A stretch of DNA of 64,000 nt from Lysobacter sp. GX 14042. Its GTDB lineage: Bacteria > Pseudomonadota > Gammaproteobacteria > Xanthomonadales > Xanthomonadaceae. The translations under genes and the position numbers were made by a program. The notes below the pieces were generated by a model. It was not told where the DNA came from, searched no databases, and saw only the letters and a list, made by a program, of their open reading frames with translations. Location: positions 372,001 to 436,000 of the forward strand of contig NZ_JAJUWY010000001.1 in NCBI RefSeq assembly GCF_021390425.1, given 5' to 3'. Position 1 is the stretch's first letter. Each line of letters starts with the position of its first letter. Positions 13,143-27,627 of the stretch are shown one piece after another.

Positions 13143-15638
13143 ATGAACCCACGCACCCCGCCACGCGCGCCGGCGATCACCGGCATCGTGTTCCTGCTCA
13201 TCGGCCTGGTCCTCGCCGGCGGCGGCGCGTGGCTCGCCGGCCTGGGTGGCTCCTGGTTCTACCTGTTGGCAGGCGTGGGGTTCCTCGTGGTCGCCGCGTT
13301 GCTGTGGATGCGCCGCGGCGCGGCTCTTTCGGTGTATGCGTTGTTGTTGCTCGCCACGCTGGCCTGGGGGCTGTGGGAGGCCGGGCTGGACTGGTGGCCG
13401 CTCGCGACCAGGCTGGGCATGCCTTTCGTGCTCGGGATCTGGCTACTGCTGCCTTGGGTACGGCGTGCGCTTTTGCCGACGGGCGCAGCGGTGTCCCGCA
13501 CCCGCGGCCCCGGCATCGCCCTCGCCGCAATGCTTGCCCTGGTGCTGGTGGCTTCGATCGGCTCGTGGACCGGCGACCGCCACCGCATCCAGGGCGAGGC
13601 ACCGGGCGCGCGCACCGATCCGGCCATGCTGGAAGACGACGTGCCGCCGGGCGAATGGCACGCCTACGGCCGTACTCCCTACGGCCAGCGCTACTCGCCC
13701 CTGGGCCAGATCACCCCCGACAACCTCGGGCAACTCGACGTCGCCTGGACCTTCCGCACCGGTGACGTCCGTGGGCAACCCGGGGATCCGGTGGAAACCA
13801 CGTTCGAGGTCACTCCACTCAAGATCGGCGATCGCCTGTTCCTGTGCACTCCGCACCAGCAGGTGATCGCACTGGACGCGACAAGCGGCGAAGAGCTCTG
13901 GCGGGTCGATCCGGAGATCCAGGGCGATCTTGCGCTCCAGCACCTGACCTGTCGCGGGCTCTCCTACTCCCCCGGGCCGGCCGCAGCCGACATCCCGGAA
14001 GAGGCCGCGACCGCTGCCATGGCCGCCACCGGCGGCGCAGCGCCCTCCCCCGCGGCACGCACCTCCTCTGGCGCTCCCATCGCCACGGCGGAGTTGCCAA
14101 GCACCGACTCCTGTGGCGCACGCCTGTTCATGCCCACTGCCGATGGCCGCCTGATCGCGTTGAGTCCAGAAGACGGCCACGTATGCGAACGCTTCGGCAA
14201 CGGCACCGGCCAGATCGACCTGTGGCAGAACATGCCGAACGTCCAACCAGGCTCGTACTACTCGACCTCGCCCGTGGTGGTGACGCGCTCGCTGGTGATC
14301 GTCGGCGGCACCGTCCTCGACAACGTTTCCACCGAAGAGGCGTCGGGCGTGATCCGCGCATTCGACCTGGACACCGGCGAGCTGGTCTGGAACTGGGACT
14401 CGGGCAACCCGGAGGATACCGCCCCACTCGGCCCCGGCCGGACCTACACCCCCAACTCGCCCAACAGCTGGTCGATTTCGAGCCTTGATGAAGACCTTGG
14501 CCTGGTCTACGTGCCGATGGGCAACCAGCCGCCCGACCAGTGGGGCGGCGAGCGCACCGCCGAGGTGGAACGGTACTCCAGCAGCGTGGTCGCGCTCGAT
14601 ATCGCGACCGGCCAGGTACGCTGGGTATTCCAGACCGTTCATCACGACCTCTGGGACTACGACGTTCCGGCACAGCCGAGCCTCGTCGACCTGACGATCG
14701 ACGGTCGCCGGGTGCCGGCGCTGGTGCAGCCGACCAAGCAGGGCGAGCTGTTCGTCCTTGACCGCCGTACCGGCGAGCCGGTGCTCCCCGTGACCGAAAC
14801 ACCGGCGCCGCAAGGCGCCGTCAAAGGCGACCACACCGCACCCTCACAACCGTTGTCGGCACTGTCGTTCAACCCGCCACGGCTGACCGGGGCAGACATG
14901 TGGGGTGCCACCCTGATCGACCAGATGGCCTGCCGGATCGCGCTGCGCCGGATGCGCTACGAGGGTCGCTTCACCCCTCCCTCGTTACAGGGTTCGGTGA
15001 TCTACCCGGGCAACTTCGGTGTGTTCAACTGGGGCGGTGTAGCGGTGGATCCGGTGCGCCAGGTGGTGTTCGCCACGCCGACCTATCTCGCCTTCACCTC
15101 CAGGCTGATACCGCGCGAGGATGAAACCACTCTGTACGTCCAGCCCGAGGACGCGCCGCAGCACGGTGCCCTCCCCAATCTCAACGAGAACTTCGGAGCC
15201 CCGTTCGCCGCCGAAATGGGGCCGTTCCTCTCGCCGCTGGGGATTCCATGCCACCAGCCGCCCTGGGGCTACGTGGCCGCGGCCGACCTGACCACCGGGG
15301 AGGTGTCCTGGCAGCACCGCAACGGCACCGTGCGCGACCTGTCCCCGCTCCCGCTGCCATTCCGGATGGGTGTACCCGGCATTGGCGGGCCCATGATGAC
15401 CGGAGGCGGCGTCGCGTTCTACTCCGGTTCGATGGACTACTACATCCGCGGCTACGACGTCACCACCGGCGAGGAGCTCTGGCGCGATCGCCTGCCCGCC
15501 GGCGGCCAGGCGACGCCAATGACCTACCTGGGCACGGATGGACGCCAGTACCTGCTGGTGATCGCCGGCGGGCACGGCTCGACCGGGACCAAGACGGGAG
15601 ATTACGTGATCGCGTACGCGCTGCCGGAGGCCCGGTAG
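13143..15638 (+). CDS. gcd: Membrane-bound PQQ-dependent glucose dehydrogenase
   Basis: 831 residues, the normal length of mGDH. Residues 1-140 hold about five membrane helices; the rest is a periplasmic eight-bladed quinoprotein propeller. The quinoprotein signature GEWHAYGRTPYGQRYSPLGQ with ITPDNLGQLDVAW opens the domain, and NSPNSWSISSLDEDLGLVYVPMGN, HHDLWDYDVPAQPSL, and GYVAAADLTTGEVSW are family blocks. It oxidises aldoses such as glucose to lactones and passes electrons to ubiquinone. An insertion rich in Ala/Thr (about residues 280-310) is unusual. PQQ synthesis genes are not in the window. Confidence 0.93.
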   Translation: MNPRTPPRAPAITGIVFLLIGLVLAGGGAWLAGLGGSWFYLLAGVGFLVVAALLWMRRGAALSVYALLLLATLAWGLWEAGLDWWPLATRLGMPFVLGIWLLLPWVRRALLPTGAAVSRTRGPGIALAAMLALVLVASIGSWTGDRHRIQGEAPGARTDPAMLEDDVPPGEWHAYGRTPYGQRYSPLGQITPDNLGQLDVAWTFRTGDVRGQPGDPVETTFEVTPLKIGDRLFLCTPHQQVIALDATSGEELWRVDPEIQGDLALQHLTCRGLSYSPGPAAADIPEEAATAAMAATGGAAPSPAARTSSGAPIATAELPSTDSCGARLFMPTADGRLIALSPEDGHVCERFGNGTGQIDLWQNMPNVQPGSYYSTSPVVVTRSLVIVGGTVLDNVSTEEASGVIRAFDLDTGELVWNWDSGNPEDTAPLGPGRTYTPNSPNSWSISSLDEDLGLVYVPMGNQPPDQWGGERTAEVERYSSSVVALDIATGQVRWVFQTVHHDLWDYDVPAQPSLVDLTIDGRRVPALVQPTKQGELFVLDRRTGEPVLPVTETPAPQGAVKGDHTAPSQPLSALSFNPPRLTGADMWGATLIDQMACRIALRRMRYEGRFTPPSLQGSVIYPGNFGVFNWGGVAVDPVRQVVFATPTYLAFTSRLIPREDETTLYVQPEDAPQHGALPNLNENFGAPFAAEMGPFLSPLGIPCHQPPWGYVAAADLTTGEVSWQHRNGTVRDLSPLPLPFRMGVPGIGGPMMTGGGVAFYSGSMDYYIRGYDVTTGEELWRDRLPAGGQATPMTYLGTDGRQYLLVIAGGHGSTGTKTGDYVIAYALPEAR

Positions 15639-15707
15639 CGCGCCGCCTGTTCGTGGGCAGCCGACCTGCCGCGGCCCACGGTATGCGCCCCTTGGAACAC
15701 CTGCCGC

Positions 15708-15744
15708 AAAAACACCAAGGGCCGCCTTCCGGCAGCCCCTGGTG
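15708..15744 (-). terminator. Terminator of the tRNA-Ala/tRNA-Glu transcript
   Basis: Long hairpin between 15713-15726 and 15731-15744 with G-U wobbles, read on the minus strand and followed by five T (15712-15708). It lies 13 bases past the CCA end of tRNA-Glu. Confidence 0.75.
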
Positions 15745-15756
15745 CTTGCTTTGAAG

Positions 15757-15832
15757 TGGCGTCCCCACGGGGATTCGAACCCCGGTCGCAACCGTGAAAG
15801 GGTTGTGTCCTAGGCCTCTAGACGATGGGGAC
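15757..15832 (-). tRNA. tRNA-Glu (TTC)
   Basis: 76 nt with CCA encoded. The acceptor stem GTCCCC (from 15832) pairs with GGGGAC (15766-15761), the T loop is GTTCGAATC, and the anticodon loop is CTTTCAC with anticodon TTC. It is cotranscribed with the tRNA-Ala gene 64 bases upstream on the same strand. Confidence 0.97.
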
Positions 15833-15896
15833 GCAGTGGTTTTCCGCACCTAGCTCGACTGCTTTCACTCAGTCGGGTAACGAAGAACCTTTGAAG

Positions 15897-15972
<76 letters not shown>

Positions 15973-15991
15973 ACGTGCTGGAAAGTCGACA

Positions 15992-16020
15992 AGCTTAAGG
16001 ACGAGTCCGCGGTCCGTCAA
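15992..16020 (-). promoter_or_regulatory. Promoter of the tRNA-Ala/tRNA-Glu operon
   Basis: On the minus strand TTGACG (16020-16015), a 17-bp spacer and TAAGCT (15997-15992) end about 20 bases before the tRNA-Ala gene. The -35 overlaps the end of the DUF1249 gene. The -10 is a poor match, so this is moderate. Confidence 0.5.
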
Positions 16021-16517
16021 GCTGTTTTCTGCAACTTTTTTGAAGCTTCCCGGTCGTGCCTCAGTGTCGCGACACCGTGGCCCCGCTCGGCCAGGTATTG
16101 TAGCCACTTCCCGAGAAAAGTGTTCATTTTCAGCCGGTGTCCGACCAGTTCCGCCGGCGGCGGGTACATCCCCAACACATCCTGCCAGCGGCGGCCGATG
16201 TAGCAGTGGGTCGCCTCCAGCTGGCGCGCATCGTGGTACTGGCGCAGGAAAGCCGACGGGTCCGGTTGCCCGGTGAGCGGGTCGGTCATGGCATAGGTCA
16301 GGCGCAGCTCGGTGGTGTAGCGGTGTTGCTCGATCACCTCGAGGCACACGTCCAGCCCGTCGCCGACGCTCGACACGTAGCTGCCCTGCTCCAGCCCACC
16401 CGGCGCGAACAGCCCCGCCATGCGGGCGTGGTTCTCGGTATAGAGCGCCATCAGCCAGCCAAAGCGGCTCAGTGCCGGGAACCGGGGTCGCTGCGGGCGT
16501 GTTGCGGAAGCCGTCAT
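16017..16517 (-). CDS. DUF1249 family protein
   Basis: 166 residues. The blocks [58 protein letters not shown] and [19 protein letters not shown] are those of DUF1249 (YqiB-like) proteins, conserved and usually found beside nudF/cpdA in enterics. The function is not established. Here it follows ppsR on the same strand with an 18-base gap. Confidence 0.85.
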   Translation of the reverse strand: MTASATRPQRPRFPALSRFGWLMALYTENHARMAGLFAPGGLEQGSYVSSVGDGLDVCLEVIEQHRYTTELRLTYAMTDPLTGQPDPSAFLRQYHDARQLEATHCYIGRRWQDVLGMYPPPAELVGHRLKMNTFLGKWLQYLAERGHGVATLRHDREASKKLQKTA

Positions 16518-16534
16518 GCCGTGATGCTACACGG

Positions 16535-17356
16535 CTAGAACATCTCGCGGCGGATTCCCAGCGTCGACATCACCTTGCTCGAGATCTCCTCGATCGAGGT
16601 GTGGGTCGTGCTCAGGGTGGGGATCCGCTCGGCGCGGAACAGCGCCTCGGCGGCGGCGACCTCGTGCCGGCAGGTCTCCAGCCTGGCGTAGCGCGAGCCG
16701 GGCCGGCGCTCCTCGCGGATCTCGGCCAGCCGCTCGGGGTCGATGGTCAGGCCGAACAGCTTGTGCCGGTGCGGTCGCAGGCGTGCCGGGAGGCGGTCGT
16801 GCTCCAGGTCCTCTTCGGTCAGCGGGTAGTTGGCCGCCCTGACGCCGTAGTGCAACGCCATGAAGACGCAGGTGGGGGTCTTGCCGGCGCGCGAGACCGC
16901 CACCAGCACCACGTCGGCGTCCGAGTAGTCCACCGCCATTCCGTCGTCGTGGGTCAGCGCGTAGTTCATCGCGTTGATGCGCCGGTGGTAGGTGTCGAAA
17001 TCGACGATCGCGTGCGCGCGCCCGACATGGCGCTGGCGGGCCTGGCCCAGCTCGCGTTCCAGCGGCTCGATGAAGGGTGCGAACACATCCAGCACCAGCG
17101 CCCCGCTCTCGGCGAGCGCCTCGGTGATCCGGCTGTCCATGCAGGAATTGATCACCAGGGGGCGCACGCCGTGCAGCTCACCCGACTCGCGGATCCGCCG
17201 CGCCGCCGCCGCCGCGCGTTCGACGTTGTCGACGAAGGCGATCCGCTCGCCGATGAAGGTGGTATCGCTGAACTGGGTGAGCAGGCTATGGCCGATGGTC
17301 TCGGCCGTGATGCCGGTGCCGTCGGATACGTAGAAAACCGGCCGTGTCTGGCTCAT
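16535..17356 (-). CDS. ppsR: Phosphoenolpyruvate synthase regulatory protein (PSRP)
   Basis: 273 residues from ATG 17356. Bifunctional ADP-dependent kinase and Pi-dependent pyrophosphorylase (DUF299 family) that inactivates and reactivates PpsA. It opens [20 protein letters not shown] and has the P-loop-like [20 protein letters not shown] and [12 protein letters not shown]. It is divergent from ppsA across 129 bp, so regulator and target are a head-to-head pair. An antisense frame continues through ppsA but is only a shadow. Confidence 0.95.
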   Translation of the reverse strand: MSQTRPVFYVSDGTGITAETIGHSLLTQFSDTTFIGERIAFVDNVERAAAAARRIRESGELHGVRPLVINSCMDSRITEALAESGALVLDVFAPFIEPLERELGQARQRHVGRAHAIVDFDTYHRRINAMNYALTHDDGMAVDYSDADVVLVAVSRAGKTPTCVFMALHYGVRAANYPLTEEDLEHDRLPARLRPHRHKLFGLTIDPERLAEIREERRPGSRYARLETCRHEVAAAEALFRAERIPTLSTTHTSIEEISSKVMSTLGIRREMF

Positions 17357-17485
17357 TGTACCTGCCCCGCTGCTGCCTGCCCAAAGGAAAACCCGCGCCG
17401 GATCAAGCTTGTGTGCCCCCGGCGCAGCGGCGATCATAGCGGTTTGGCCGCCCTGCCCGGCACCTGGCACCCCGGAGACACCGTC

Positions 17486-19864
<2,379 letters not shown>

Positions 19865-19895
19865 GCTCCGCCGCACCGGCGTCATCCGAGGGCCC

Positions 19896-20366
19896 ATGGA
19901 CTCCTTGCCCGTCCCCGACTCGTACGCCGTCATCGCGGCGATGATCACCCCGGCGTTCTTCCTGACCGCCGTGGGCTCTCTGCTGATCTCATCGAACAAC
20001 CGCCTCGGCCGGGTGGTCGACCGCCTGCGCATCGAGATCCAGCGCCTGCACGAGACCCACGACCAAGCGCGACCCGAGCTCGAGGCCCGGATCCTGATCC
20101 ACCAGCGCCGCTCCTACCTGGTGCTGGCCGCGTTGCGGTTGCTCTACGGCGCGCTGAGCGCTTTCGTGGGCACCAGCATCGCCATCGCCGTGGATGCGGC
20201 GGTGCTCGACAACGCGATGCATTGGCTGCCCACCGTGCTGGCGGTGGTCGGCGTGCTGCTGGTCTTCGCCGCCTCGCTGTGCCTGGGGCACGAGGCGCGC
20301 CTGGGGGTGCAGACGCTCAACCGGGAGCTGGAGAACGAACTGGCGCTGGACCCGAACCAGCCCTGA
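19896..20366 (+). CDS. DUF2721 membrane protein
   Basis: 156 residues. Opens with [22 protein letters not shown], then [18 protein letters not shown], followed by two more membrane segments ([30 protein letters not shown] and [18 protein letters not shown]; these are stretches of the protein, not joined). This is the DUF2721 pattern. Inner-membrane, function unknown. It follows ppsA by 31 bp in the same direction and is convergent with orn. Confidence 0.85.
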   Translation: MDSLPVPDSYAVIAAMITPAFFLTAVGSLLISSNNRLGRVVDRLRIEIQRLHETHDQARPELEARILIHQRRSYLVLAALRLLYGALSAFVGTSIAIAVDAAVLDNAMHWLPTVLAVVGVLLVFAASLCLGHEARLGVQTLNRELENELALDPNQP

Positions 20367-20375
20367 CGGGGAGCT

Positions 20376-20954
20376 CTACCGGGCGGTCTCGTCGATGCCG
20401 CCCAAGCGGCCCATGAAGAAGCGGTAGTGGCGCAGCTCGTCGATCGAGTCGTGCACGTCGCTCATGGCGGTGTGGGCGGCCTTCTTGCCCACCCCGGCCA
20501 GGATGTCAGGCGCCCAGCGTCGCGCCAGTTCCTTGATCGTGCTGACATCCAGGTTCCGGTAATGGAAATGGGCTTCCAGCTCCGGCATCAGGCGATGCAG
20601 GAACCGGCGGTCCTGGCAGATCGAGTTGCCGCACATCGGCGATACACCCGCCGGCACCCAGCGTCGCAGGAACTCCAGGGTGCGCGCCTGGGCCTGCTCG
20701 ACGGTGACCTGCGACTCGAGTACCCGCATCCACAGCCCGGACATGCGGTGCTGGTTGCGGTTCCAGTCGTCCATGGCCTCCAGCCGGACCAGCGGCTGCG
20801 AGATCGCCAGCTCAGGGCCTTCGGCCAGCACCTTCAGGTTCCTGTCGGTCACCACCGTGGCGATTTCGATGATCTCGTCGGCCGTGGTGTCGAGCCCGGT
20901 CATCTCCAGGTCGATCCAGATCAGGTTGTCGGTGCTTGCGCGGCTGTCGGTCAT
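20376..20954 (-). CDS. orn: Oligoribonuclease
   Basis: 192 residues from ATG 20954; an upstream in-frame ATG at 21002 would add a non-conserved leader. DEDDh 3'-5' exonuclease that degrades 2-5-nt RNAs and the linear dinucleotide pGpG. Seen: [13 protein letters not shown] (first two acids), [24 protein letters not shown] (third), and [14 protein letters not shown] with His and Asp. Length and motifs are standard. Confidence 0.97.
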   Translation of the reverse strand: MTDSRASTDNLIWIDLEMTGLDTTADEIIEIATVVTDRNLKVLAEGPELAISQPLVRLEAMDDWNRNQHRMSGLWMRVLESQVTVEQAQARTLEFLRRWVPAGVSPMCGNSICQDRRFLHRLMPELEAHFHYRNLDVSTIKELARRWAPDILAGVGKKAAHTAMSDVHDSIDELRHYRFFMGRLGGIDETAR

Positions 20955-21014
20955 TCGGCTCGTGTCCGTGGAAGGTGCCTGCATGATACGCGCAGGTCCC
21001 ATCCGCGGCGGCCG

Positions 21015-22366
<1,352 letters not shown>

Positions 22367-22387
22367 CCCTACCGTGGTTGCCGGCAG

Positions 22388-23980
22388 TCACTCCCACTCG
22401 ATGGTGGCGGGGGGCTTTCCGCTGATGTCATAGACCACGCGTGAAATGCCGCGCAACTCGTTGATTATCCGGTGTGACACGCGCCCGAGGAAATCGTACG
22501 GCAGGTGCGCCCAGTGCGCGGTCATGAAGTCGACGGTTTCCACCGCGCGCAGGGCGATCACCCACTCGTAGGCCCGTGCGTCACCCACAACCCCCACCGA
22601 CTTCACCGGCAGGAACACCGCGAAGGCCTGGCTGGTCTTGTCGTACAGGTCCGCCTTGCGCAGCTCGTCGATGAAGATGTGGTCGGCGCGGGCCAGCAGT
22701 TCGGCGTATTCGCGCTTCACCTCGCCGAGGATGCGTACCCCCAGGCCCGGCCCCGGGAACGGGTGGCGGTAGACCATCGAGGGCGGCAGGCCCAGCTCGA
22801 CCCCGAGCCGCCGGACCTCGTCCTTGAACAGCTCGCGCAGCGGTTCGATCAGCTTGAGGTTCATCTTCTCCGGCAGGCCGCCCACGTTGTGGTGGCTCTT
22901 GATGACGTGCGACTTGCCGGTGCCTGCGCCGGCCGATTCGATGACGTCCGGATAGATCGTGCCCTGCGCCAGCCAGCGGGCATTGGTGAGCCGGCCGGCC
23001 TCCTCGTCGAAGATCTCCACGAACAGGTTGCCGATGACCTTGCGCTTGGCCTCCGGGTCGCCGATGCCTTCCAGCGCCTCGAAGTAGCGGTCGGCGGCAT
23101 CGACCCGGATCACGTTCACGCCCAGGTGCTCGGCGAATGTCGCCATGACCTGGTCGCCCTCCTGCCAGCGCATCAGGCCGGTATCGACGAAGACGCAGGT
23201 CAGCTGGTCGCCGATCGCCTTGTGCAGCAGCGCGGCGACCACCGAGGAGTCGACCCCGCCCGACAGGGCGAGCACCACGTGATCGCCGCCGACCTGCTCG
23301 CGCACGCGGGCGATCTGGTCCTGGATGATGTTGGCCGGCGTCCACAGCTGGCGGCAGCCGCAGATCCCGGTGACGAAGCGCTCCAGCAGCGCGTTGCCCT
23401 GCTTCGTATGGGTCACCTCGGGGTGGAACTGCACGCCGTACCAGCGCTTCCCGTCATTGGCGAAGGCCGCCACCGGAACCCGGTCGGTGCGCGCGGTGAC
23501 GACGAAGCCGGGCGGTGCCTGCGAGACGTGGTCGCCGTGGCTCATCCACACGTCCAGCCGCGGCGGCGAGCCCGGGTGGTCCTTCAGGCCCTCGAACAGC
23601 CGGTCCTGCGCCACCAGCGAGACCTGTGCATGGCCGTACTCGCGCTGGTCGGCGGACTCGGTCGCCCCGCCCAGCTGCTTGGCCATGGTCTGCATGCCGT
23701 AGCAGATGCCCAGCAGCGGCAGCCCGGAGTCGAACACCGCCTGCGGCGCCCGCGGGCAGCCCTCGACGGTGGTCGACTCGGGCCCGCCGGACAGGATGAT
23801 GCCCTTCGCGCCGTAGGCGGCGATCTCGTCCGGGTCGTGGTCCCAGGCCCAGACCTCGCAGAACACGCCCAGCTCGCGGATGCGGCGGGCAATGAGCTGG
23901 GTGTACTGGGCCCCGAAATCGAGGATCAGGATCTTGTCGCCGTGGATGTCACGGACGGCGTCGCGCGTGGAGTCTGGCAT
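22388..23980 (-). CDS. guaA: GMP synthase (glutamine-hydrolysing)
   Basis: 530 residues. Amidates XMP to GMP using glutamine. The class I amidotransferase domain has [36 protein letters not shown] with the nucleophilic Cys, and FHPEVTHT with the His of the triad. The ATP pyrophosphatase domain has [20 protein letters not shown]. The C-terminal dimerisation domain ends PPATIEWE. It follows guaB by three bases on the same strand; the pair forms the guanine branch operon guaBA. Confidence 0.98.
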   Translation of the reverse strand: MPDSTRDAVRDIHGDKILILDFGAQYTQLIARRIRELGVFCEVWAWDHDPDEIAAYGAKGIILSGGPESTTVEGCPRAPQAVFDSGLPLLGICYGMQTMAKQLGGATESADQREYGHAQVSLVAQDRLFEGLKDHPGSPPRLDVWMSHGDHVSQAPPGFVVTARTDRVPVAAFANDGKRWYGVQFHPEVTHTKQGNALLERFVTGICGCRQLWTPANIIQDQIARVREQVGGDHVVLALSGGVDSSVVAALLHKAIGDQLTCVFVDTGLMRWQEGDQVMATFAEHLGVNVIRVDAADRYFEALEGIGDPEAKRKVIGNLFVEIFDEEAGRLTNARWLAQGTIYPDVIESAGAGTGKSHVIKSHHNVGGLPEKMNLKLIEPLRELFKDEVRRLGVELGLPPSMVYRHPFPGPGLGVRILGEVKREYAELLARADHIFIDELRKADLYDKTSQAFAVFLPVKSVGVVGDARAYEWVIALRAVETVDFMTAHWAHLPYDFLGRVSHRIINELRGISRVVYDISGKPPATIEWE

Positions 23981-23983
23981 GGG

Positions 23984-25441
23984 TCAGCGGACCTGGTAGT
24001 TCGGCGGCTCGCGGGTGATCTGCACGTCGTGCACGTGGCTCTCGCGGGAACCGGCACTGGTCACCCGGACCATGACCGGCTCGCGGCGCATCGCCTCGAT
24101 GGTGGCGCAGCCGACGTAGCCCATGGTCGAGCGCAGGCCCCCGGCGAGCTGGTGGACGATGTTGCGCAGCGGGCCGCGGTACGGGACCCGGCCTTCGATG
24201 CCCTCCGGCACCAGCTTGTCGGCGTCGGCGGTGTCCTGGAAGTAACGGTCCTTCGACCCCTTCTCCATCGCCGCCAGGCTGCCCATGCCGCGGTAGCTCT
24301 TGTAATGGCGCCCTTGGAACAGCTCGCTCTCGCCGGGGGATTCCTCGGTGCCGGCGAACAGCCCACCGATCATCACCGAGGAGGCGCCGGCGGACAGCGC
24401 CTTGCCGATGTCGCCCGAATAGCGGATGCCGCCGTCGGCGATCAGCGGAATGCGGTCCTGCAGCGCCTCGGCGACCATGTCCACCGCGGTGATCTGCGGC
24501 ACGCCCACGCCGGCGACGATGCGGGTGGTGCAGATCGAGCCCGGCCCGATACCGACCTTGACCGCGTCCGCGCCGGCATCCATCAGCGCCAGCGCGGCCT
24601 CGCCGGTGACGATGTTGCCGCCGACCACCTGCACCTGCGGGAAATTCTTCTTGACCCAGGCGACGCGGTCGATCACGCCCTGGGAATGGCCATGGGCGGT
24701 GTCGACCACCACCACGTCGACCCCGGCGGCGACCAGCGCCTCCACCCGCGCCTCGGTGTCGCCGCCGACGCCGACCGCGGCCCCGGCCAGCAGGCGCTCG
24801 CTGCTGTCATAGGCGGCGTTGGGGTTGTCGGTCTTCTTCTGGATGTCCTTGACGGTGATCAGGCCCTTGAGCTGGAAGTCGTCGTTGACCACCAGGACCT
24901 TTTCGATCCGATGGCGGTGCAGCAGCGCCATGACCTCGTCGTCGGAGGCGCCCTCCCTCACCGTGACCAGCCGGTCCTTGCGGGTCATCACGTGGCGCAC
25001 CGGATCGTCGAGCTTCTTCTCGAAGCGCATGTCGCGGCTGGTGACGATGCCAAGCAGCTGGTCGCCGTCCACCACCGGCACCCCGGAGATGTTGCGCTCG
25101 CGGGTGAGCTTGAGCACCTCGCCGATGGTCGCATCCGGCCCGACGGTGAAGGGCGACTTGATGACACCGGCCTCGAAGCCCTTGACCAGCGCGACCTGCG
25201 CGGCCTGCGCCTCGACCGACATGCTCTTGTGGATGATGCTCAGCCCGCCGAGCTGGGCCATGGCGATCGCCAGCCGGGCCTCGCTGACCGTGTCCATGGC
25301 CGCCGACAGGAACGGCAGGCGGATCTTCAGGTCGCGGGTGACGCGGGTTTCCAGCGAGACGTCCTTGGGCAGGACGGTGGAATGCGCCGGGATGAGGGAA
25401 ACGTCGTCGAAGGTGAGCGCTTCGGCCTGGATGCGCAGCAT
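23984..25441 (-). CDS. guaB: IMP dehydrogenase
   Basis: 485 residues. NAD-dependent oxidation of IMP to XMP, the rate-limiting step to GMP. The barrel is interrupted by two CBS domains (about residues 93-205: [50 protein letters not shown]). The catalytic loop has [19 protein letters not shown] with the Cys, and the flap has [16 protein letters not shown]. First gene of guaBA. Confidence 0.98.
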   Translation of the reverse strand: MLRIQAEALTFDDVSLIPAHSTVLPKDVSLETRVTRDLKIRLPFLSAAMDTVSEARLAIAMAQLGGLSIIHKSMSVEAQAAQVALVKGFEAGVIKSPFTVGPDATIGEVLKLTRERNISGVPVVDGDQLLGIVTSRDMRFEKKLDDPVRHVMTRKDRLVTVREGASDDEVMALLHRHRIEKVLVVNDDFQLKGLITVKDIQKKTDNPNAAYDSSERLLAGAAVGVGGDTEARVEALVAAGVDVVVVDTAHGHSQGVIDRVAWVKKNFPQVQVVGGNIVTGEAALALMDAGADAVKVGIGPGSICTTRIVAGVGVPQITAVDMVAEALQDRIPLIADGGIRYSGDIGKALSAGASSVMIGGLFAGTEESPGESELFQGRHYKSYRGMGSLAAMEKGSKDRYFQDTADADKLVPEGIEGRVPYRGPLRNIVHQLAGGLRSTMGYVGCATIEAMRREPVMVRVTSAGSRESHVHDVQITREPPNYQVR

Positions 25442-25529
25442 GGTGGCGGCCCGGGGGGATGAAGCCGCTCATTGTATCGCGTCGTTGCGCTTGTGGCGGA
25501 CCCGTGCGCCGCACGCCCGGGTCGCCGGT

Positions 25530-26408
25530 TCAGTGCTCCCCGGCCTCGGCCGCTTCGGCGGCGTCCAGGGTGTTCTGCATCAGGGTCGCGACCGTCATCG
25601 GCCCGACCCCGCCGGGGACCGGGGTGATCCAGCTGGCGCGGCGCGCCGCCTCCTCGAAGTCCACGTCCCCGACCAGCCGGCCGTCGTCGCGCCGGTTGAT
25701 CCCCACGTCGATGACCACCGCGCCCTCGCGCACCCACTCGCCGGGCACCAGACCCGGCACCCCGGCCGCCACGACCAGGATCTCTGCGTTGCGGACCGCC
25801 GCCTCCAGGTCCTCGCGGCGGGTGAAACGGTGGCAGCAGGTGACCGTGCAGCCGGCGATCAGCAGTTCCAGTGCCATCGGCCGGCCGACGTGGTTGGACA
25901 CCCCGACGATGGTGGCCCGTGCGCCGCGGACCGGCCGGTCGGTCCAGGCCAGCAGCGTGGTGACCCCGCGCGGGGTGCACGGCCGCAGGCCGAACTGGCG
26001 CAGCGCCAGGTGGCCGACGTTCTGCGGGTGGAAGCCGTCCACGTCCTTGCGCGGATCGATGCGGTGGATCAGCGCGCTGGCGTCCCGGCGGTCCGGCAGG
26101 GGCAGTTGGACCAGGATGCCGTGCACGCCGGGATCGGCGTTGAGCCGGTCGACCAGTTCCAGCAGTTCCGCGTCGGTGGTGTTGGCCGGCAGGTTGTAGT
26201 CCAGCGCCCGGATCCCGACCTTCTCCGCCGCCGTGCGCTTGTTGCGCACGTAGACCGCCGAGGCCGGGTCCCCGCCCACCAGCACCACCGCGAGCCCCGG
26301 GGCCGGCAGCCCACGGGCCAGCCGATCATCGACCCGTGCCTTCAGCTGCTCGAGCAGCTGCCCGGCGATCTGCTTGCCATCGAGGATGCGGGCCTTGTGT
26401 TCGCTCAT
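25530..26408 (-). CDS. folD: Methylenetetrahydrofolate dehydrogenase/cyclohydrolase
   Basis: 292 residues. Interconverts 5,10-methylene- and 10-formyl-tetrahydrofolate with NADP. Seen: [20 protein letters not shown] with the downstream [10 protein letters not shown] lysine, [36 protein letters not shown], and the nucleotide loop [16 protein letters not shown] (N in place of the usual R in GRSNIVG-type loops). The C-terminal [15 protein letters not shown] is diagnostic. Confidence 0.96.
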   Translation of the reverse strand: MSEHKARILDGKQIAGQLLEQLKARVDDRLARGLPAPGLAVVLVGGDPASAVYVRNKRTAAEKVGIRALDYNLPANTTDAELLELVDRLNADPGVHGILVQLPLPDRRDASALIHRIDPRKDVDGFHPQNVGHLALRQFGLRPCTPRGVTTLLAWTDRPVRGARATIVGVSNHVGRPMALELLIAGCTVTCCHRFTRREDLEAAVRNAEILVVAAGVPGLVPGEWVREGAVVIDVGINRRDDGRLVGDVDFEEAARRASWITPVPGGVGPMTVATLMQNTLDAAEAAEAGEH

Positions 26409-26470
26409 TCAAAAACCGGATGCGGAGGCGGGGGGCGGCGGATTATCGCATCACCCGGCCGGTGACCTGT

Positions 26471-27595
26471 TCAGCCGGCGCAGAACTGCTCGTAGTCGAT
26501 GTAGCCGGGGAACGTGCGCCCGGGGGCGCACACCGGGCAGCCGGGATCGGCCGGCACCCGGGTCTCGCGGAAACGCATGGCCAGCGCGTCGAAGCGCAGC
26601 AGCCTCCCGGCGAGCGGTTCGCCCAGCCCGAGCAGCAGCTTGACCGCCTCGGTGGCCTGCAGCAGCCCGATGACCCCGGGCAGCACGCCGAGTACCCCGT
26701 TGTCGCTGCAGTTCGGGGCGAACTCCGGCGGCGGCGGCTCGGGGAACAGGCAGCGGTAGCAAGGCAGCACGCCGCGGTGGCGGCCGGCATCGAACACGCT
26801 GGCCTGGCCGTTGAAACGGTCGATCGCGCCATAGACCAGGGGCTTGCCCAGCTTCACGCAGGCATCGTTGAGCAGGTAGCGCATCGGCAGGTTGTCGCCG
26901 CCATCGACGACCACGTCGGCGCCTTCCAGGAAATGTTCCACGTTCGCCGAGGTGATGCGCTCGCGCAGCGCCTCCACCCGCAACCCCGGGTTGAGGGCCA
27001 GCAGTGCCTGGCGCGCGGAGTCGACCTTGGGCACGCCGATCCGTTCATCGGTGTGCAGGATCTGCCGCTGCAGGTTGCTGCGCTCGACCACGTCGTCGTC
27101 GGCGATCGCCAGCGTGCCGACTCCCGCGGCGGCCAGATAGTAGGCCGCGGGCGAGCCGAGCCCGCCGGCACCGACAATCGCCACCCGCGAGTCGAGCAGC
27201 CGGCGCTGGCCCGCCTCGCCGACCTCCGGCAGGCGCAGGTGGCGCGAATAGCGGTCGTGGAAGTCCGGGTCGCCCGCCGGGTACGCCAGCGGCAGGTCCC
27301 CGGCCGCCCAGGCCCGGGTGCCACCCTCGACCGAGGCGACGCGCCGATACCCGGCCTCCAGCAAGCGGGACGCGCACGCCAGCGAGCGCTTGCCACCCTC
27401 GCAGATCAGCAGGACCTCGGCATCCCGGTCGGGCAGCACCCCACCGGGTGCCTCCAGCAGCGCATCCAGCGCGGTACCCAGCGCGCCTTCGGCCATGCCA
27501 CCGGCGCGCTCGTGCGCCTCGCGCACGTCCACCAGCACCGCGCCGCGGTGCTGCCGCCGGCGTGCCTCGGACGGGGAAACGGTTTCGATCGCCAT
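26471..27595 (-). CDS. Rhodanese-MoeB/ThiF (E1-like adenylyltransferase) fusion
   Basis: 374 residues from ATG 27595. Residues 1-105 are a rhodanese domain (VLVDVREAHERAGGM, active loop ICEGGKRS with Cys). Residues 115-374 are an E1-like adenylation domain: RYSRHLRLPEVGEAGQRRLL, VAIVGAGGLGSPAAYYLAAAG, DDDVVERSNLQRQILH, and two CxxC pairs (CYRC, CPVC) for zinc. It adenylates the C-terminal Gly-Gly of a sulfur carrier such as MoaD or ThiS. The rhodanese is N-terminal, whereas in eukaryotic MOCS3/Uba4 it is C-terminal. The catalytic-Cys motif reads NCSDNGVLGVLPG. Confidence 0.9.
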   Translation of the reverse strand: MAIETVSPSEARRRQHRGAVLVDVREAHERAGGMAEGALGTALDALLEAPGGVLPDRDAEVLLICEGGKRSLACASRLLEAGYRRVASVEGGTRAWAAGDLPLAYPAGDPDFHDRYSRHLRLPEVGEAGQRRLLDSRVAIVGAGGLGSPAAYYLAAAGVGTLAIADDDVVERSNLQRQILHTDERIGVPKVDSARQALLALNPGLRVEALRERITSANVEHFLEGADVVVDGGDNLPMRYLLNDACVKLGKPLVYGAIDRFNGQASVFDAGRHRGVLPCYRCLFPEPPPPEFAPNCSDNGVLGVLPGVIGLLQATEAVKLLLGLGEPLAGRLLRFDALAMRFRETRVPADPGCPVCAPGRTFPGYIDYEQFCAG

Positions 27596-27627
27596 GCCGG
27601 GATTATCCGCCGGCCGGCCCGGTGCGC

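Noticed and set aside
16472-17485. N-terminal extension of the ppsA frame of over 300 residues
   Set aside because: It runs antisense through ppsR, and PpsA has its standard length from the TTG at 17486.
22505-25462. A 985-residue plus-strand frame across guaA-guaB
   Set aside because: Antisense shadow of two certain genes; no family resemblance.
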